From positions 62,001-126,000 of the forward strand of contig BROG01000458.1 of the NCBI GenBank assembly GCA_030159075.1: DNA of 64,000 bases, written 5' to 3'. The position numbers were made by a program, and so were the translations under genes. Of the stretch, positions 24,536-39,205 are shown piece after piece. The DNA comes from Atrina japonica. Its lineage: Eukaryota > Mollusca > Bivalvia > Pterioida > Pinnidae. Numbering within the stretch: the stretch's first letter is position 1; every line of letters begins with the position of its first letter. The notes beneath the pieces were generated by a model. That model saw only the letters and a program-made list of their open reading frames with translations, did no database searches and had not been told where the DNA came from.

Positions 24536-24539
24536 ACTC

Positions 24540-25400
24540 CCAAGGAGTGTTATAATCATTTTGTAAATTGAGATTCCTATATTTGTAAGATACCAACAAA
24601 GTTCAGGTGAGCGATGTGGTCCATGGGCCTTTTGTTGTCAATTTACTTAAAATCTCTAAATGTCTTTTTACTAATCGGTGATAAATCTATTTGTGCGGTA
24701 TTGCCACTGACAAATTTGGTCCACGACATTTATGTTTTGGGACAATTATGAAAGGTATGACCTATCCTTATATTTGTTTTCCATAATTTATTTCTGAAAT
24801 GATAAATTTCCATTTGGCTAAATATCTCATCTTTATCTGTGTTTAATCTGCATAAAGTTTGAGAAAAAGTAATCTGTTATTCTACTTGAGCTTTCGACAT
24901 TGGCGTCTAAAGTTGCTGGTTCCTCTGTAATCAATTTCATTTTCAGATAGTCACATGTCAAACTCGCACGTAATATGTCACAAATGTAGTTCAATTAAAC
25001 CTTTTGTATATTTGTTTCCCCTTTGTTTTAATTAATAAATATCTTCAAATTCCTGAATTATTCTTTCACCAAACATTCGTTCAGATTCATCTATATTCTG
25101 TTTCAAAGTTTTTACTTTTGTCAGTGCTCATTCGAATTAAAAACCTATCCCTCATCGCTCCCGTTTTTTTGTATGTCACACGCGAAAGCGTTGAGAGATC
25201 TGCCAATGCTTGTCTCCTATTTGTAACTTTACCAAACTTGTTCTTTATCAGTTTCTGAGGCCCACCTAACTAGGTAAATTTTTATTGCTGCTTGCTCAAA
25301 TAAATACATCTTAATAATATCTGCTACTGTCCCTGAACATTTTATCAAAACCACACTCGGTATCTTCTCTTTGGATAATAATACTAAATTAGCATATGAG
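24540..25400. other. No gene seen
   Basis: Contains a repeat-end motif GGTGAGCGATGTGGTCCATG at 24606 that I recognise as common in bivalve transposon remnants, and a 70-base fragment of the GATATGTCGCG element at 25130-25200. Confidence 0.4.
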
Positions 25401-25440
25401 CACACACACACACACACGCGCGCGCGCATAAATAAATAAA
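25400..25440. repeat. Compound (CA)n(CG)n(AAAT)n microsatellite
   Basis: CACACA..., then CGCGCGCG, then ATAAATAAATAA. Confidence 0.85.
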
Positions 25441-25920
25441 TATCACTAAAACCAAGAAATAGCAAATGACAAATGAAATTTAGAGTTTCTTGATACTATT
25501 CAAAACAATCAACAGCGTGGAAATATACTCGATGATTAAGGCGTATTTGGCAAAACACAAAATATGGTTTTCCAATGAATCCTTAGTTTTTAACATGTCT
25601 AAAGAATGTCATGTCGTGTTATATTTTCATTCATTGACTTGTTAGATCATTGTTTACAACCTAAATATACATATTTGTTACATATCTGGAAATCTGATTG
25701 ACCATTGATGAAGTGTTATTATCCCACAAGGAAAAATTTAGAATATTGGTTAATAATTTAACAACAAGTAATTGTACTCTAAAGACTGTTTACTACGATA
25801 TTTTTGTAAATGTTGATTCAACAACAACTTGGTCGTCAAAATACTTTCAGACTTTAGGACTGTGATATGTTTGAACAAAAATTGATATGTAAGTGATGTC
25901 TATTCTTTTGTGTTAAAAAA

Positions 25921-26195
25921 GACTTGAAGTCCTTGCCTGACTCATTTCTTCGTAATCTATCTTCAAATGGCCTCAGTATAGAAACAGGTAATTCTTATAG
26001 CTATATTCCGAGGCAAAACTTAATCTGTACTAAATGTAATAAGATGGAAAGAAAAGATGAATTTCCTTTTGGTTTATTGGAAAAATCCTTCCGTGTTTCA
26101 GCTAGTTCATCTATTTTCTGTACAAAAAAGAAGAATCTATGTAATTTAGCCAAATTTATTCGAAAAGCTCTCCATATGCATAATTGTATCATTTT
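25921..26195 (+). pseudogene. C-terminal remnant of a non-LTR retrotransposon (LINE) ORF2
   Basis: The frame reads IETGNSYSYIPRQN, then LICTKCNKMERKDEFPF, then a degraded stretch, then NLCNLAKFIRKAL. The order IETGRY-like, CxxC with DEFHF-like, and NLAKYIRKAL-like is typical of the C-terminus after the reverse transcriptase in several animal LINE clades. Histidine of DEFHF is replaced by proline and the middle is shortened. No reverse transcriptase domain precedes it. Clade not assignable here. Confidence 0.65.
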
Positions 26196-26588
26196 TGTAT
26201 CATATGCTCAGTAACATATACAATATCAAGTACTGTACATTATATATATTTATCATATGCCTGTATTAAATATGACTACACTTGTGTATGCGATACTGTC
26301 ATGCCCATATACATTAATTATTCTCGTAATGCACCCCCATGCATTCATGTTTCTCGCAATGTACCCCCTGTTCGGAACTTCTCTATTTATATTGCGATCA
26401 GCGAAAAGAAAAAAAAATCTGAATATCATTCGTTTCCGGTACATTTCATCGTCTGCTCGTTCGGTGTCATCCAAAATCATTAAACTGAACCTGGAGAACG
26501 GCAAGAATATTGGAATAAGAAAGTTTGTTAGTATTGTTATATCTTGCTATGTGTTTTAATTTGTAAATAAGACATATGATAAGAAGTT

Positions 26589-26697
26589 TATAATATGACC
26601 ATTTTGATATCATACTTCTTCTAAGCCCTCGGTCCTTCTGTCCTCAGGCTGATATCAGGAACCCCGGACTGAGGGGTATGATATCAAGATGGTCATA

Positions 26698-26700
<3 letters not shown>
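26589..26700. repeat. 112-bp MITE with TATGACCATTTTGATATCAT termini
   Basis: ATATGACCATTTTGATATCAT is the inverse of ATGATATCAAGATGGTCATAT at the right with one or two mismatches. Directly abuts a (TA)n tract. Confidence 0.7.

Positions 26701-26702
<2 letters not shown>

Positions 26703-26776
<74 letters not shown>
26703..26776. repeat. (AT)n microsatellite
   Basis: About 37 uninterrupted AT units. Confidence 0.97.
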
Positions 26777-26779
<3 letters not shown>

Positions 26780-26784
26780 ACAGG

Positions 26785-26998
26785 GATATCGAAAACCGCG
26801 TTTGATGTCAACGTTGCCTTTTCGTTGGCGGTTGTTGAGACGTCTGTACTAATTGTGACGAGGATTCGTTCACATTTAATTTGGACTTGACTGTGGACTC
26901 ACGGCGGGTGTGACAGGGGATGCTTACTCCTCCATGACACCTGATCCCACCTCTTGGGTTTCCAGAGGTCCGTGTTTGTCCATTTTTGCCGGATTTGT

Positions 26999-27002
<4 letters not shown>
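26785..27002 (-). mobile_element. Dispersed element D, copy 2 (inverse)
   Basis: ATCGAAAACCGCGTTTGATG...TTGCCTTTTCGTTGGCGGTT...GTCCATTTTTGCCGGATTTG is the inverse of 20393-20685 with an internal deletion of about 80 bases. It is bounded on both sides by (AT)n tracts. Confidence 0.7.

Positions 27003-27069
<67 letters not shown>
27003..27069. repeat. (AT)n microsatellite
   Basis: About 33 AT units flanking the element on its left. Confidence 0.97.
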
Positions 27070-27072
<3 letters not shown>

Positions 27073-27124
27073 TGTATATAACGAGGTTCAGATACATCTG
27101 CCTTCCTTTTCTTTATAAGCGGAG

Positions 27125-27240
27125 GTGTGTGTGTGTGTGCCATTTATGTATGTATGTATGTATGTATGTGTGTGTGTATGTATGTATGTATGTATGTATG
27201 TATGTATTTATTTATTTATGTATGTATGTATTTGCGCATG
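27125..27240. repeat. (GT)n / (TGTA)n microsatellite
   Basis: GTGTGTGT followed by long TATG tetranucleotide runs with TATT variants. Confidence 0.95.
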
Positions 27241-27244
27241 TATA

Positions 27245-28690
27245 TATGGTTTCGCATAATTTACAATAAATAATCTAAAAGCGTCTATATGTGTTACGAT
27301 GTATATATAAGAGCGTAAAGTGCTCGTATTTTGATTGTTATAGTAATAAACAAAGTCTATTTCTCAATTTCCTGGAATTTTATATTTTAAAATGAATTAT
27401 TGACAAGTGTATTGAAGAAACAAACGCTAAATTGTATTAATGTACTTGTCATATGTTCATCCTTTGGAAATACAATGTCCTGTTTCAAAACCATAAAATG
27501 TATTATCCCGTGGTCCATAGAGGGGAAATCCGTAGTTAACCAATATTCTCTTCAGGACGAATTCAGAAAATTTATGAACTATATAAATTGCCTTGAATGG
27601 AAATTTGATGAAGCATCGAATCCGGTAGACAAAAAGGTCTCTACATAGAATATAGTGCAACTATTCCCAAAATAAATACATGTCACTGTACAGACAGATT
27701 TATGGTTTTATTTTAATTTTTAAAAAAAATAATATTGATCACAGACTTTAAATCCATTAAATGTTAAATATGTGAATAAACGTGGTGTGTCATTATATAA
27801 TTACATTTATCGTCTTCAAAAGGCCCGACAAATTGTGCTTACTGAACTGTTTGAGCCTGCTCTTCGTAAATGATGGTTGAAATCCGGAATTGAGTTTTGG
27901 GATTCGAAAGTAATAATTGCCTCTATGATACATTTGTAAAGCAAGAGCAAATTTATTGACAGAAAATTAGTTTCGGTTATGGATTCTGGTTTTAAGATGA
28001 TTTGAAACTAGCTTTGTGTTCGGTTTACTCTTCACGATAGATAATTTGAACATTTCAAACTTTGTTTAATAGTTCATAAAATCACGTCACAATGTCAAAA
28101 TGTATTAGCGATCGGGACATGAAAACAATTTTTGTCAAATCGATTGTATTTATAGTCCATATTATGTATAACTGAATCACATTTCATTCTTGATGGACGT
28201 ACATCCTTGTCTACTTTTGTCATTAAATTTCATAACCAATATAGAACGAATGTCTTAAACTGACATTGCATAACCAATATATTTTTCCTAATACAGGATG
28301 AAGGTTTTGGATGGAAATTACAACTGCATTGTTTACTCTGTAGAAGTCAAATCGGTGTCCTTAACTTACAAGATTTATACGGTACCCATTATGTGTCTGG
28401 AAAATTTTAAGTACATCACTTTTAATGTCCTGATTAAACTGGGCTACACTACATTGTTTTAACAACTTAAGTAGCTCAGTATACAGAACCAAAAGTACAA
28501 TGCTGTCAAAATAAAACAGTTACGGTACTTTCCCGGGATAAATGTTCAGAAATAAACTTTTTGTACGCACATAATATTTATTCGAATATACATTTGTATT
28601 TTCGTCGTATTTTTAAAGGTATATACTAATTTATTAGTTAGCTTATCACGGGAGACACCCAGCGTGCAGATCTAATAATAACCCCTTAAA
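27245..28690. other. No gene seen
   Basis: AT-rich. An 82-codon frame at 27400-27648 has no recognisable motif and overlaps an antisense frame of similar length. Confidence 0.4.
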
Positions 28691-28694
28691 ATAG

Positions 28695-28789
28695 TGTCAT
28701 TTGCTTACTTTTAAATTGAAGATAAATTCAAAAGTGAGCACATGACTACTTTTTGAATTTATCTTCAATTTAAAAGTAAGCAAATGACA
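28695..28789. repeat. Perfect 39-bp inverted repeat with 17-base loop
   Basis: Arms 28695-28733 and 28751-28789 are exact reverse complements by eye (TGTCATTTGCTTACTTTTAA...). Transcribed RNA would form a perfect 39-bp hairpin. Confidence 0.85.
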
Positions 28790-29499
28790 ATAGTATGACA
28801 ATGAGGAGATACCGAAAACGAGGCATGGTAACCAAATATCACGCTAGAACCAGCACATCATTTGGCCAAAAGTCTGTCCCAAATTTAAGTTATTTTGTTT
28901 GGTAAAATCAGTAGGCTTTTTCGTACTCGTAGCAAGACGGACCATGCGGTAACACGTTTTCACTGCAACATATCTATCAGTTTAATTAACGTCGCAGCCG
29001 TCAGAAAAAATTGGTCAGTTGCTTATCCGATCTATTATTTTCATTAATTCGTCGGCATAAAGTTGTGTCACAATTGCAACTATTTGAGACGTGAATTCCA
29101 GGTACCGGTATTCACTTTCGTGTACCTATCGTCCTGATTCCGTTACGCATTCCTGATATTCTTGCTGATTTGCAGGTGGTAAAGGGGTAAAGGTTTTTGA
29201 CATACCACATCTTTCTAATATTGTGAGAAGTATGGAATAATCATTTCTGATGCATATGAGATACACATGACCGTCATTGATATTCCAGATTTAGAACCAA
29301 GGAGGTAAATGGGTTTGAATAGGCCCACGAGTCAGAGAATATAACTTTAATAGGTAATGGTTGTACTATTGCCCTACACATGTGTGAATGTCTTTGGGAT
29401 AGAATTTAAAACAGATACCACGTGCTATTAATGTAGAACCCTCATTGTACTGGAATTAGTCCATGACAGTACAGGTAAGTTTAATGTAGATGAAATCCT

Positions 29500-29500
<1 letters not shown>
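28790..29500. other. No gene seen
   Basis: No frame, repeat or motif that I recognise. Confidence 0.4.

Positions 29501-29501
<1 letters not shown>

Positions 29502-29587
<86 letters not shown>
29502..29587. repeat. (CT)n microsatellite
   Basis: About 43 CT units. Confidence 0.97.
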
Positions 29588-29590
<3 letters not shown>

Positions 29591-29964
29591 CAACACAACA
29601 TCTTTTTTTCCAAAAATAAGGATGAACACGTAAACTATGCATTACTGTACGTCTAATATTGTATTTCTGTGCCAGCTACTAGCCTGTCACACATTTTATA
29701 AATGACTTAATTTAGACTTGTGTTTATGAATATATATGCCAGTTTATATTGGTAGACTTGTATATGTATATTAAATTATACGACTATAAATGCTGTTGTT
29801 ACTATGGTCGTTATTATTAAGAGTACAATGGTTGTCTTTGAAGACATTTGTATAAAGTATTAAGTTGCACTTTTGGTTCCTGAAAGGGAAATTACTATCA
29901 CGCAATTTTGACCCAGTATACGACGCGAACAATTACATGTTCAAAGTAATATATCGATCATTTT

Positions 29965-30275
29965 GCAACCACATGCCGTGGTCTAGTGGTAGACCGTCCG
30001 ACTCGCTTGCGGAAGGTCTCGGGTTCGATTAACGGACCGGATCAATCCAAAGACTTTGCAAATGGTAGTGACTTTTCCTTCGCCAAGCGCTCGGCACACG
30101 AGGTGAAAGTCATGGATCTTTCGGATCAGGTTTAAAACCGAGGTCCCGTGCAGTGGAAGGCATAGCAACCTCACTCCATTGGCGTCAGTCCATATCTATT
30201 AAGACTTCATTTAAAGCTGGTGATATCTCCATATACGTGAAAGATTCTTGGTCGGAAGTAAACAACAATAAACAA
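29965..30275 (+). mobile_element. tRNA-derived SINE family A, full-length copy
   Basis: The head has an A-box-like GTGGTCTAGTGGTAGACC and a B-box-like GGTTCGATT 40 bases on. The body reads CGCCAAGCGCTCGG and AAAACCGAGGTCCCGTG. The 3' domain reads ATCTCCATATACGTGAAAGA, then AAACAACAATAAACAAATA. Pol III boxes plus a conserved 3' domain and A-rich end define a tRNA-type SINE. It resembles bivalve Meta-domain SINEs as I remember them, unverified. Confidence 0.8.
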
Positions 30276-30587
30276 ATACACGACTTCCTCAGCGTGCTCG
30301 AACATTTAAGGATACAGTTCAGATAAATATAACCGTAAAATAATTCAATTCAAACTGATAGAAAAAGACTTTTAAATGGTTATTAGGGGATTTAAATTAT
30401 CAATTGTTTGTTTATCCTATACAGAATTGCCTACTTAATGGGTCTTACAGGTCGCAAATTATTATGAAAAGGATCATACATTTTTCATAGTTTTGGATAA
30501 CACTGGCTGAAAAGATTACCTGTTGTGAAGACCCCCTCTATCTCTTTTTATCAACCGGTCTCTCAATCAATATTTTAAAAATAGAAA

Positions 30588-30735
<148 letters not shown>

Positions 30736-30887
30736 GATTTTTGTTTGTTTTAAATCGTTGGTATCATAAGTACATATTACAACATGTTTGTCTGTTACAG
30801 TGTAAGCATAGTTGTATATGTGCCAATGATATTTCCGAACTGGAAATGACGTCTGACTTGCAAATGACATTTGCAACAAATTTACGT

Positions 30888-31215
30888 AATGTTGATTCGC
30901 GTTAAGTTTATGCTAATTATTTGCACAACTCAGTGTCTAGAAATCATAAATGAAATATTTATTTAGTGAAGCTCTTTAGTTAGTTTTGTGAAGCTATTTA
31001 GTTAGTTTAGTAACTAAAGTTTCAATATTGGGTGTTTAATGTTGTAAAATGATAAGAACGAATGTTGATTCGCGTTAAGTTTATGCTAATTATTTGCACA
31101 ACTCAATGTCTAGAAATCATAAATGAAATATTTATTTAGTGAAGCTCTTTAGTTAGTTTAGTGAAGCTCTTTAGTTAGTTTAGTAACTAAAGTTTCAATA
31201 TTGGGTGTTTAATGT
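30888..31215. repeat. 173-bp tandem duplication
   Basis: AATGTTGATTCGCGTTAAGT starts at 30888 and again at 31061. Units are nearly identical across TTATTTGCACAACTCA and AAAGTTTCAATATTGGGTGT. Each also holds a short direct repeat GAAGCTCTTTAGTTAGTTTA. Confidence 0.85.
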
Positions 31216-31501
31216 AAAAAACTAATGAACCGAGCACTTGTTGTAAAAAGCTTACGAACCGAGACATATCGAAGCACTTAGATTGCCAAAACGTCTCGCA
31301 TATTCTGAAGTGCTTAATCAGAATCTATATTTCGCGTTTATTAGAGGAGAAACTATTTTAACACAGATATTCTATTACCGTATGATGTGACATTTATTCA
31401 CAAAATGCTCAAATTGTTATTACAATGAAACTGTAGTAAACATCACATGTTCAATATCCTTCACTGTAAAATTACACTTGTCAATCAAATTTGCTTTATA
31501 A

Positions 31502-34516
<3,015 letters not shown>

Positions 34517-34842
34517 AAAACATTAAGGAATATTTGCAATCACTATGTGTATGCGTGTGAGGGTGTGTGCACAAAATGTATGCACAACATATGAAAAAGA
34601 CAATGTTTTGAATGTATAATATTCGTGAAGTATGCGATGTATCAATATTAAGATAACTAGTTATCGCCCTTTCGCCTTTTAGTTTTGTACTAGACATAAA
34701 ATTTATTGATTACAATATGAATGTATGCTATGCATATTTGTGTTAAATTTTCAAAATCTTTATTGAGATTTTGAAATAACTTAACAATTGTCTTATATCT
34801 TAAAGTCAATACTTTTCGATATCAAACTGAGTATATAACAAA

Positions 34843-34908
34843 ATGTTTTTTTGTTTGTTTGGTTGGTGTTTTTTTGTTTTGTTTTGTTTTGTGTTTGTTT
34901 GTTTGTTT
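34843..34908. repeat. (GTTT)n/(GTTTT)n low-complexity tract
   Basis: TTTTTTGTTTGTTTGGTTGG then GTTTTGTTTTG runs. Confidence 0.85.
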
Positions 34909-34970
34909 TCACACGCTTTCACTATAATGTAGAGACATGCATGGAATTGTCATAAACCAAACTGCATAAA

Positions 34971-34976
34971 AATAAA
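34971..34976 (+). terminator. Candidate polyadenylation signal for the kinase gene
   Basis: AATAAA 455 bases after the stop codon. Position only; no downstream GT-rich element was assessed as decisive. Confidence 0.35.
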
Positions 34977-34979
34977 TCA

Positions 34980-35925
34980 TCTTCAATGTCGAACTGTATA
35001 TCAGAGTTTGGAACACTAAAATATTTCGTCATTATTATACATTTATGACGCATATTCCCGTTTTTGTTTCACTTATCAATTCATATCTCTCTATAAAGAA
35101 TTATCAAAACCAGAATCCTCTGCCTTTTTTCGGAACAAACTTATGTCTAATTCAATTATTGGACGATCAATAGCCAGGAAATATATTTACTTTATTGACC
35201 AAGGATATTAATTTTTCCAGAACTTCCAGTCGTGCTTGTCTTACAGGACCCTTTCTGTGCCATGTATACGCGCTCTCGTTTTGATAATATATTCTCCAGA
35301 GGTCGGCTAAATTAAAGCCTGACTTCATCTTTTCTATAACCAAAGCAGCTTTTGGATTATTTCGCGTTGAGTAATTAAAGGAATCCTTTTTGAAAATTTA
35401 AACCAATATATAGCAGTGAAACCCATATATAGTAGTGAAATCATTTTCCGATTCGTCTATAATACTTTTCAAATTATTATAAAACTCCGGGCGGACTTTA
35501 TTTGGCCCGTAAATATCAATCAACGTCACAGAAAATGTATTTATTAATAGTATACTTGAGACCCCTCTGATCTGATTTCGGTTGCCCTAAATCTATACTA
35601 CTATTGTTATTTTACGGGTCCAAGACCACCCCCTCTCAAACATTTTTTCCTGGACTTAAAAGCAAACAGATAACCCCACTATGCGTGGAATAAGTTATCA
35701 TCTGATTTTAATATTTTTTTTTTATTTCTATGACAGGCAAAAGTTTTTCATAATTCATTATATATTAGTATGTATTGAATATATTCAATGTAGTCTCTTA
35801 GTTGGTCATATTTCTTGGTATGTCCCAAAATTAACATGTTTTGATGAAAAGAATAAATAAAATAGACTAAAAAATCAAGCGGTATGGGCAAGGTACACTT
35901 AGTTGGTCCTGTCCACAAGTAACTG
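34980..35925. other. No gene seen
   Basis: AT-rich, no frame or repeat recognised. Confidence 0.4.
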
Positions 35926-35929
35926 TGGT

Positions 35930-37040
35930 TAGCCCAATATGTAGACGTAAAATTAAGTTTAAATCCCCATGATCGGGAATACACATTTAGAAAGTGCCCC
36001 TTTTATATTTGATTTGTGTTTATACCAAATGTCCGCTCAGATTATAGTAAAATAGTTCCCGTTAAAGGCTCAGGGTTATAAGTTAGCCCCAAGTTCTGCC
36101 TTAGAATAAAGGAACAGCCCGAATCCCCTAGACTCGAACAACTTAACGTAATGATAAAGAGCCCCAAAGTATGGGGCCTCCTCTGCGACATTTGTGATTT
36201 ATGCTTATTCCAAAGGCCTACCTAAAGTGTACTAGATATTTCCCACCATGGCCTATGTGTAAGAGATTAGATAAGATTGTTGACTTAAGATAAGGTTGTA
36301 GTCCAAATTCTTTAGACCCACTGAACACTATGGGCAATAGTCCCAAAGTATGGTACCCCTCCTTGTGATATTTGCCTTTTTTGCTATTTTCAAAGGTTCG
36401 CCCAGGCTATACTAGAATATTTCCACTATGGACTCACTATGAAACGTAAAATTGAAATGTAGTCCAAATCCCCTAGATCCGTAGAGTCCCGAATTGAGGC
36501 ACTCCAGTTATGATATTAACAATTTCTGCTAATTTAAAAGGTCCGCCCAAGCTATAGGCCTACTATAATATTCCCACTATGGGGTAAATATGACATGCTA
36601 GTCCAATATTTAAACGTAATATTAAGATATAGTCCAGATCCCCTAGACCCGTAGAACACTATGACACAGAGTCCCGAAATGAGGAACTCCAGTTGTGATA
36701 TTAACGATTGGAGCTAATTTCAAAGCTCCGCCCGGGCTATACTAGAATATTTCCCGCTATGAGCTACCTATGAAAGTTAGCCCAGTATATGAACGTAAAT
36801 CTAAGATATATAGTCAAAATCCCAATGACCCATAGAACACTCTGAGAAAGAGTCCCGGATTGAGGTACTCCCCGTTTTATGATACTTGGGATTTATGCTA
36901 ATCTGAAAGGTTTGCCCGGGGTATAATAAAATATATCCTACTTTTGGCTAACTTTGAAGCGTTAGCCCAGTATGTACACGTAAAATGAATATATAGTCCA
37001 AATCCGCTTGACCCGTAGAACGCTATGAGAAAAAGTCCAG
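35930..37040. repeat. Divergent tandem repeat, ~160-190-bp units, about 6 copies
   Basis: Ordered landmarks recur: TAGTCCAAATCCCCTAGACC, GTAGAACACTATGA, GTCCCGAA-TGAGG-ACTCC, AAAGGTCCGCCC, GGCTATACTAGAATATTTCC, and GTTAGCCCAGTAT. The GTCC(A)AAAT landmark is at about 36115, 36301, 36462, 36632, 36823 and 36996. Units differ by many substitutions and indels, so the array is old. Confidence 0.85.
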
Positions 37041-37460
37041 ACATGAGGTATCCTCTCCTTTGGGTCAAATTGTATTGTTATTACAAACTAGTTTCTTCTC
37101 ATCTGCAATAAGTAAATAATTAACTGTCCTTTTCTGTTATCCCCACATATGCATTCCGTTCCGATGGGTCTGCAAATTGAGGAAACATTGATTAGACCCT
37201 TTCACGATAATTGCGGTCCTGTAACTTTGTGTGGCAAAATTATACAGATTTCCCGAAAATGACGTCAAGAAACAATAAGTTACTATAACAACGTCAATGT
37301 TTTTGTGTGTATCTGTATCATTTTCCACTCAAAGGTTCAATATTGCAGTTAAAGTGAAAGGGTCTGTTACTCAAGAAAATATTTCGAACACACCCAGAAG
37401 TCGAATTGCAGGCTGGGAATTGTGGGCTAGTAGTTCCGTAAATCGAATTGCGGGCTAGCT

Positions 37461-37825
37461 CCGAAGTCTATGTTTTCTGATCCACTTTTATCCCCATACA
37501 CCTTGACAGTTTTGACCTGTATATTGCGGCTTTGTGGCGTCTATTTCCACTGGCCAAAACTACTGTCAGTTAATTGAGCCAATCAGAATGCGTCTAACAT
37601 TCGATCACGCATCGACCACATGATAGAGGGGAAAGTACGTAAACACAGAATAATGGCGACGTGCAGGCTATGCCACGAGTCTTTTCAGGTCAGGGGTCAG
37701 TGTCGGGTCAATTTTAGTGAAATTTTAGATCGTCACTAGATGTCGCCACCAGTGACCACCGAAGATGAAATGCAATCAATCAAGGTGTATGAGGAACGAC
37801 GTGGATCAGAAAACCTTGACTTGGG
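37461..37825. mobile_element. TIR element carrying a promoter-like region and a candidate first exon
   Basis: AAGTCTATGTTTTCTGATCC, then ATACACCTTGA at 37464-37507, is the inverse of TCAAGGTGTAT then GGATCAGAAAACCTTGACTT at 37780-37823. Between them are GAGCCAATCAG (CCAAT) at 37573 and an ATG at 37653 in good context. Confidence 0.7.
37653..37688 (+). CDS. Candidate first coding exon (MATCRLCHESFQ) inside the TIR element
   Basis: AATAATGGCG start, 12 codons, then CAG|GTCAGG donor. The peptide has a CxxC pair like the start of a zinc finger (BED, THAP or ZAD types all begin this way). No second exon was found within the element. Inferred to be what remains of an autonomous element's transposase gene, or chance. 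Confidence 0.3.
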
Positions 37826-37827
37826 AA

Positions 37828-37990
37828 AATGAATCTACCTGGGAGGAGACCACCGGCCTTCCGTAATCAAACTGACAAACTTTCTCACAAAAATCAGCTT
37901 AGATTCGAGCGGGGCTCGAAGAAAAAGTGACTTCATGAGTTCAAGCGCGATGCTCTAACCACTCGTCCTCTGAGGCACTGTCAAACGAAT
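37828..37990 (-). mobile_element. SINE family B, 5' two-thirds (minus orientation)
   Basis: GGAGACCACCGGCCTTCCG, ACTGACAAACTTTCTCACAA, AATCAGCTTAGATTC and GCGATGCTCTAACCACTCGT are the inverse of 40450-40600. The 3' end is missing. Confidence 0.7.
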
Positions 37991-38416
37991 TTAATTAAAA
38001 ATCGATCTCTCGCCGCTCCCGTTTTCTGATATGTCGCGTAGAGGACCTAACGCAATCCGCTATGGGGTCATGTGCGGTTGACCTCTCGTAGGTGTATAAT
38101 GTTCCACCAATGAAAATGCGACTTGAATTGAATTTCAAAGAGATATTATTTATCTTATAAAAAGGAAACCGTCAGTCCGCAAAAGCCCATCGGAATATAT
38201 TTGGTGATTCGAATCTATCAACGTTATGAAAATAATTCTGTACTTCCGAATTTTGTGCTCAGTGTTGTTTATAATATTAAAAATGTTTAAATCTTTTTGC
38301 CATTAGATATCTTGCAAGATTGTGTAAGTCGCCTTTTCACTGGACGAAAATGACACACCTACGGGGTTGCGTTAGATCCTATACACGACATATCAGAAAA
38401 CATAAGATTGCGTTCA
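37991..38416. mobile_element. ~425-bp TIR element (GATATGTCGCG family), copy 2
   Basis: Left GTTTTCTGATATGTCGCGTA, then AGGACCTAACGCAA; right TTGCGTTAGATCC, then CACGACATATCAGAAAAC: inverse with few mismatches. Noncoding between. The partner copy is at 13798-14205, a fragment at 25130-25200. Confidence 0.75.
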
Positions 38417-38419
38417 AAC

Positions 38420-39040
38420 ATGAAATCCGTGTTATGGAATAACTAATGTCTTCGAGGTTCACCCTAACTGTGCAACGTCCGTGTTATATTGTGCCATTAG
38501 AAAGCGGATATATTTGATATATCTTCCAACATACTTCATTTTGACAGCAAAATTGTGAGAAGCAATAACATATATTACAGCTGTGCTTGTCTTACAACAC
38601 AGAACAAAAAGAGCAATATGTAAATAGGAAACGTCATAACTTTTTATATTGATCTATGTAGATGTAAATAATTATAAAATTTTATGAGTTTTATTTCCTA
38701 CAAAATAAAAACCTTGCTTGTAAAGAACTTTGACATGAAAAAAATTAATCATGCCGTTTATTACATGAATCCGCTCAATTTGAGCTTAAGTATACGACCG
38801 TTTGTGTCCTATATGTCCAATAAATAAACCGATAAACCAATGATTAAAATGATAGATAAATAAATTAATAAAAGTCATACACTTTTTTTTCAAATTGAGG
38901 AAAACTGACTAAATTTAATAAAATGCATAGCGACGACAGACTTTACAGTCAGTTTCATTTGAGTAATACGAGTTATTCCCCTTGCACCACTGACTGCTGA
39001 CCTGATGAAACTCGGAATCGTATGGCGAATATTGAGATTT
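38420..39040. other. No gene seen
   Basis: AT-rich; (AATA) runs around 38815-38870. A 69-codon minus frame at 38890-39099 overlaps SINE sequence. Confidence 0.4.
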
Positions 39041-39044
39041 CGGG

Positions 39045-39205
39045 GATGTTTTGTCGAATGGTTAGAGCATTGCGCTTTTAACCATGAAGTCTCTCTCACT
39101 TCTGGTCAGCTCAGGTTCCAGGGTCCATTGTAACGGGGTTTTCTCCCCCACCATAAAAAACTTGCCGCCACCATATAACTGAATAATTGTTGAGTGTAGC
39201 GTGAA
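39045..39205 (+). mobile_element. SINE family B, internally deleted
   Basis: GGTTAGAGCATTGCGCTTTT, CTTCTGGTCAGCTCAGGTTC, then directly CATTGTAACGGGGTTTTCTC, CCGCCACCATATAACTGAAT and GTTGAGTGTAGCGTGAA. About 70 bases of the family middle are absent. Confidence 0.75.

Noticed and set aside
26808..27143. Ile-Tyr repeat frames around 26.7-27.1 kb, 49.9 kb and 50.5 kb
   Set aside because: (TA)n microsatellites translated.
29975..30045. Possible tRNA gene
   Set aside because: Pol III boxes are present but there is no acceptor stem or anticodon arm, and the sequence continues into a SINE body.
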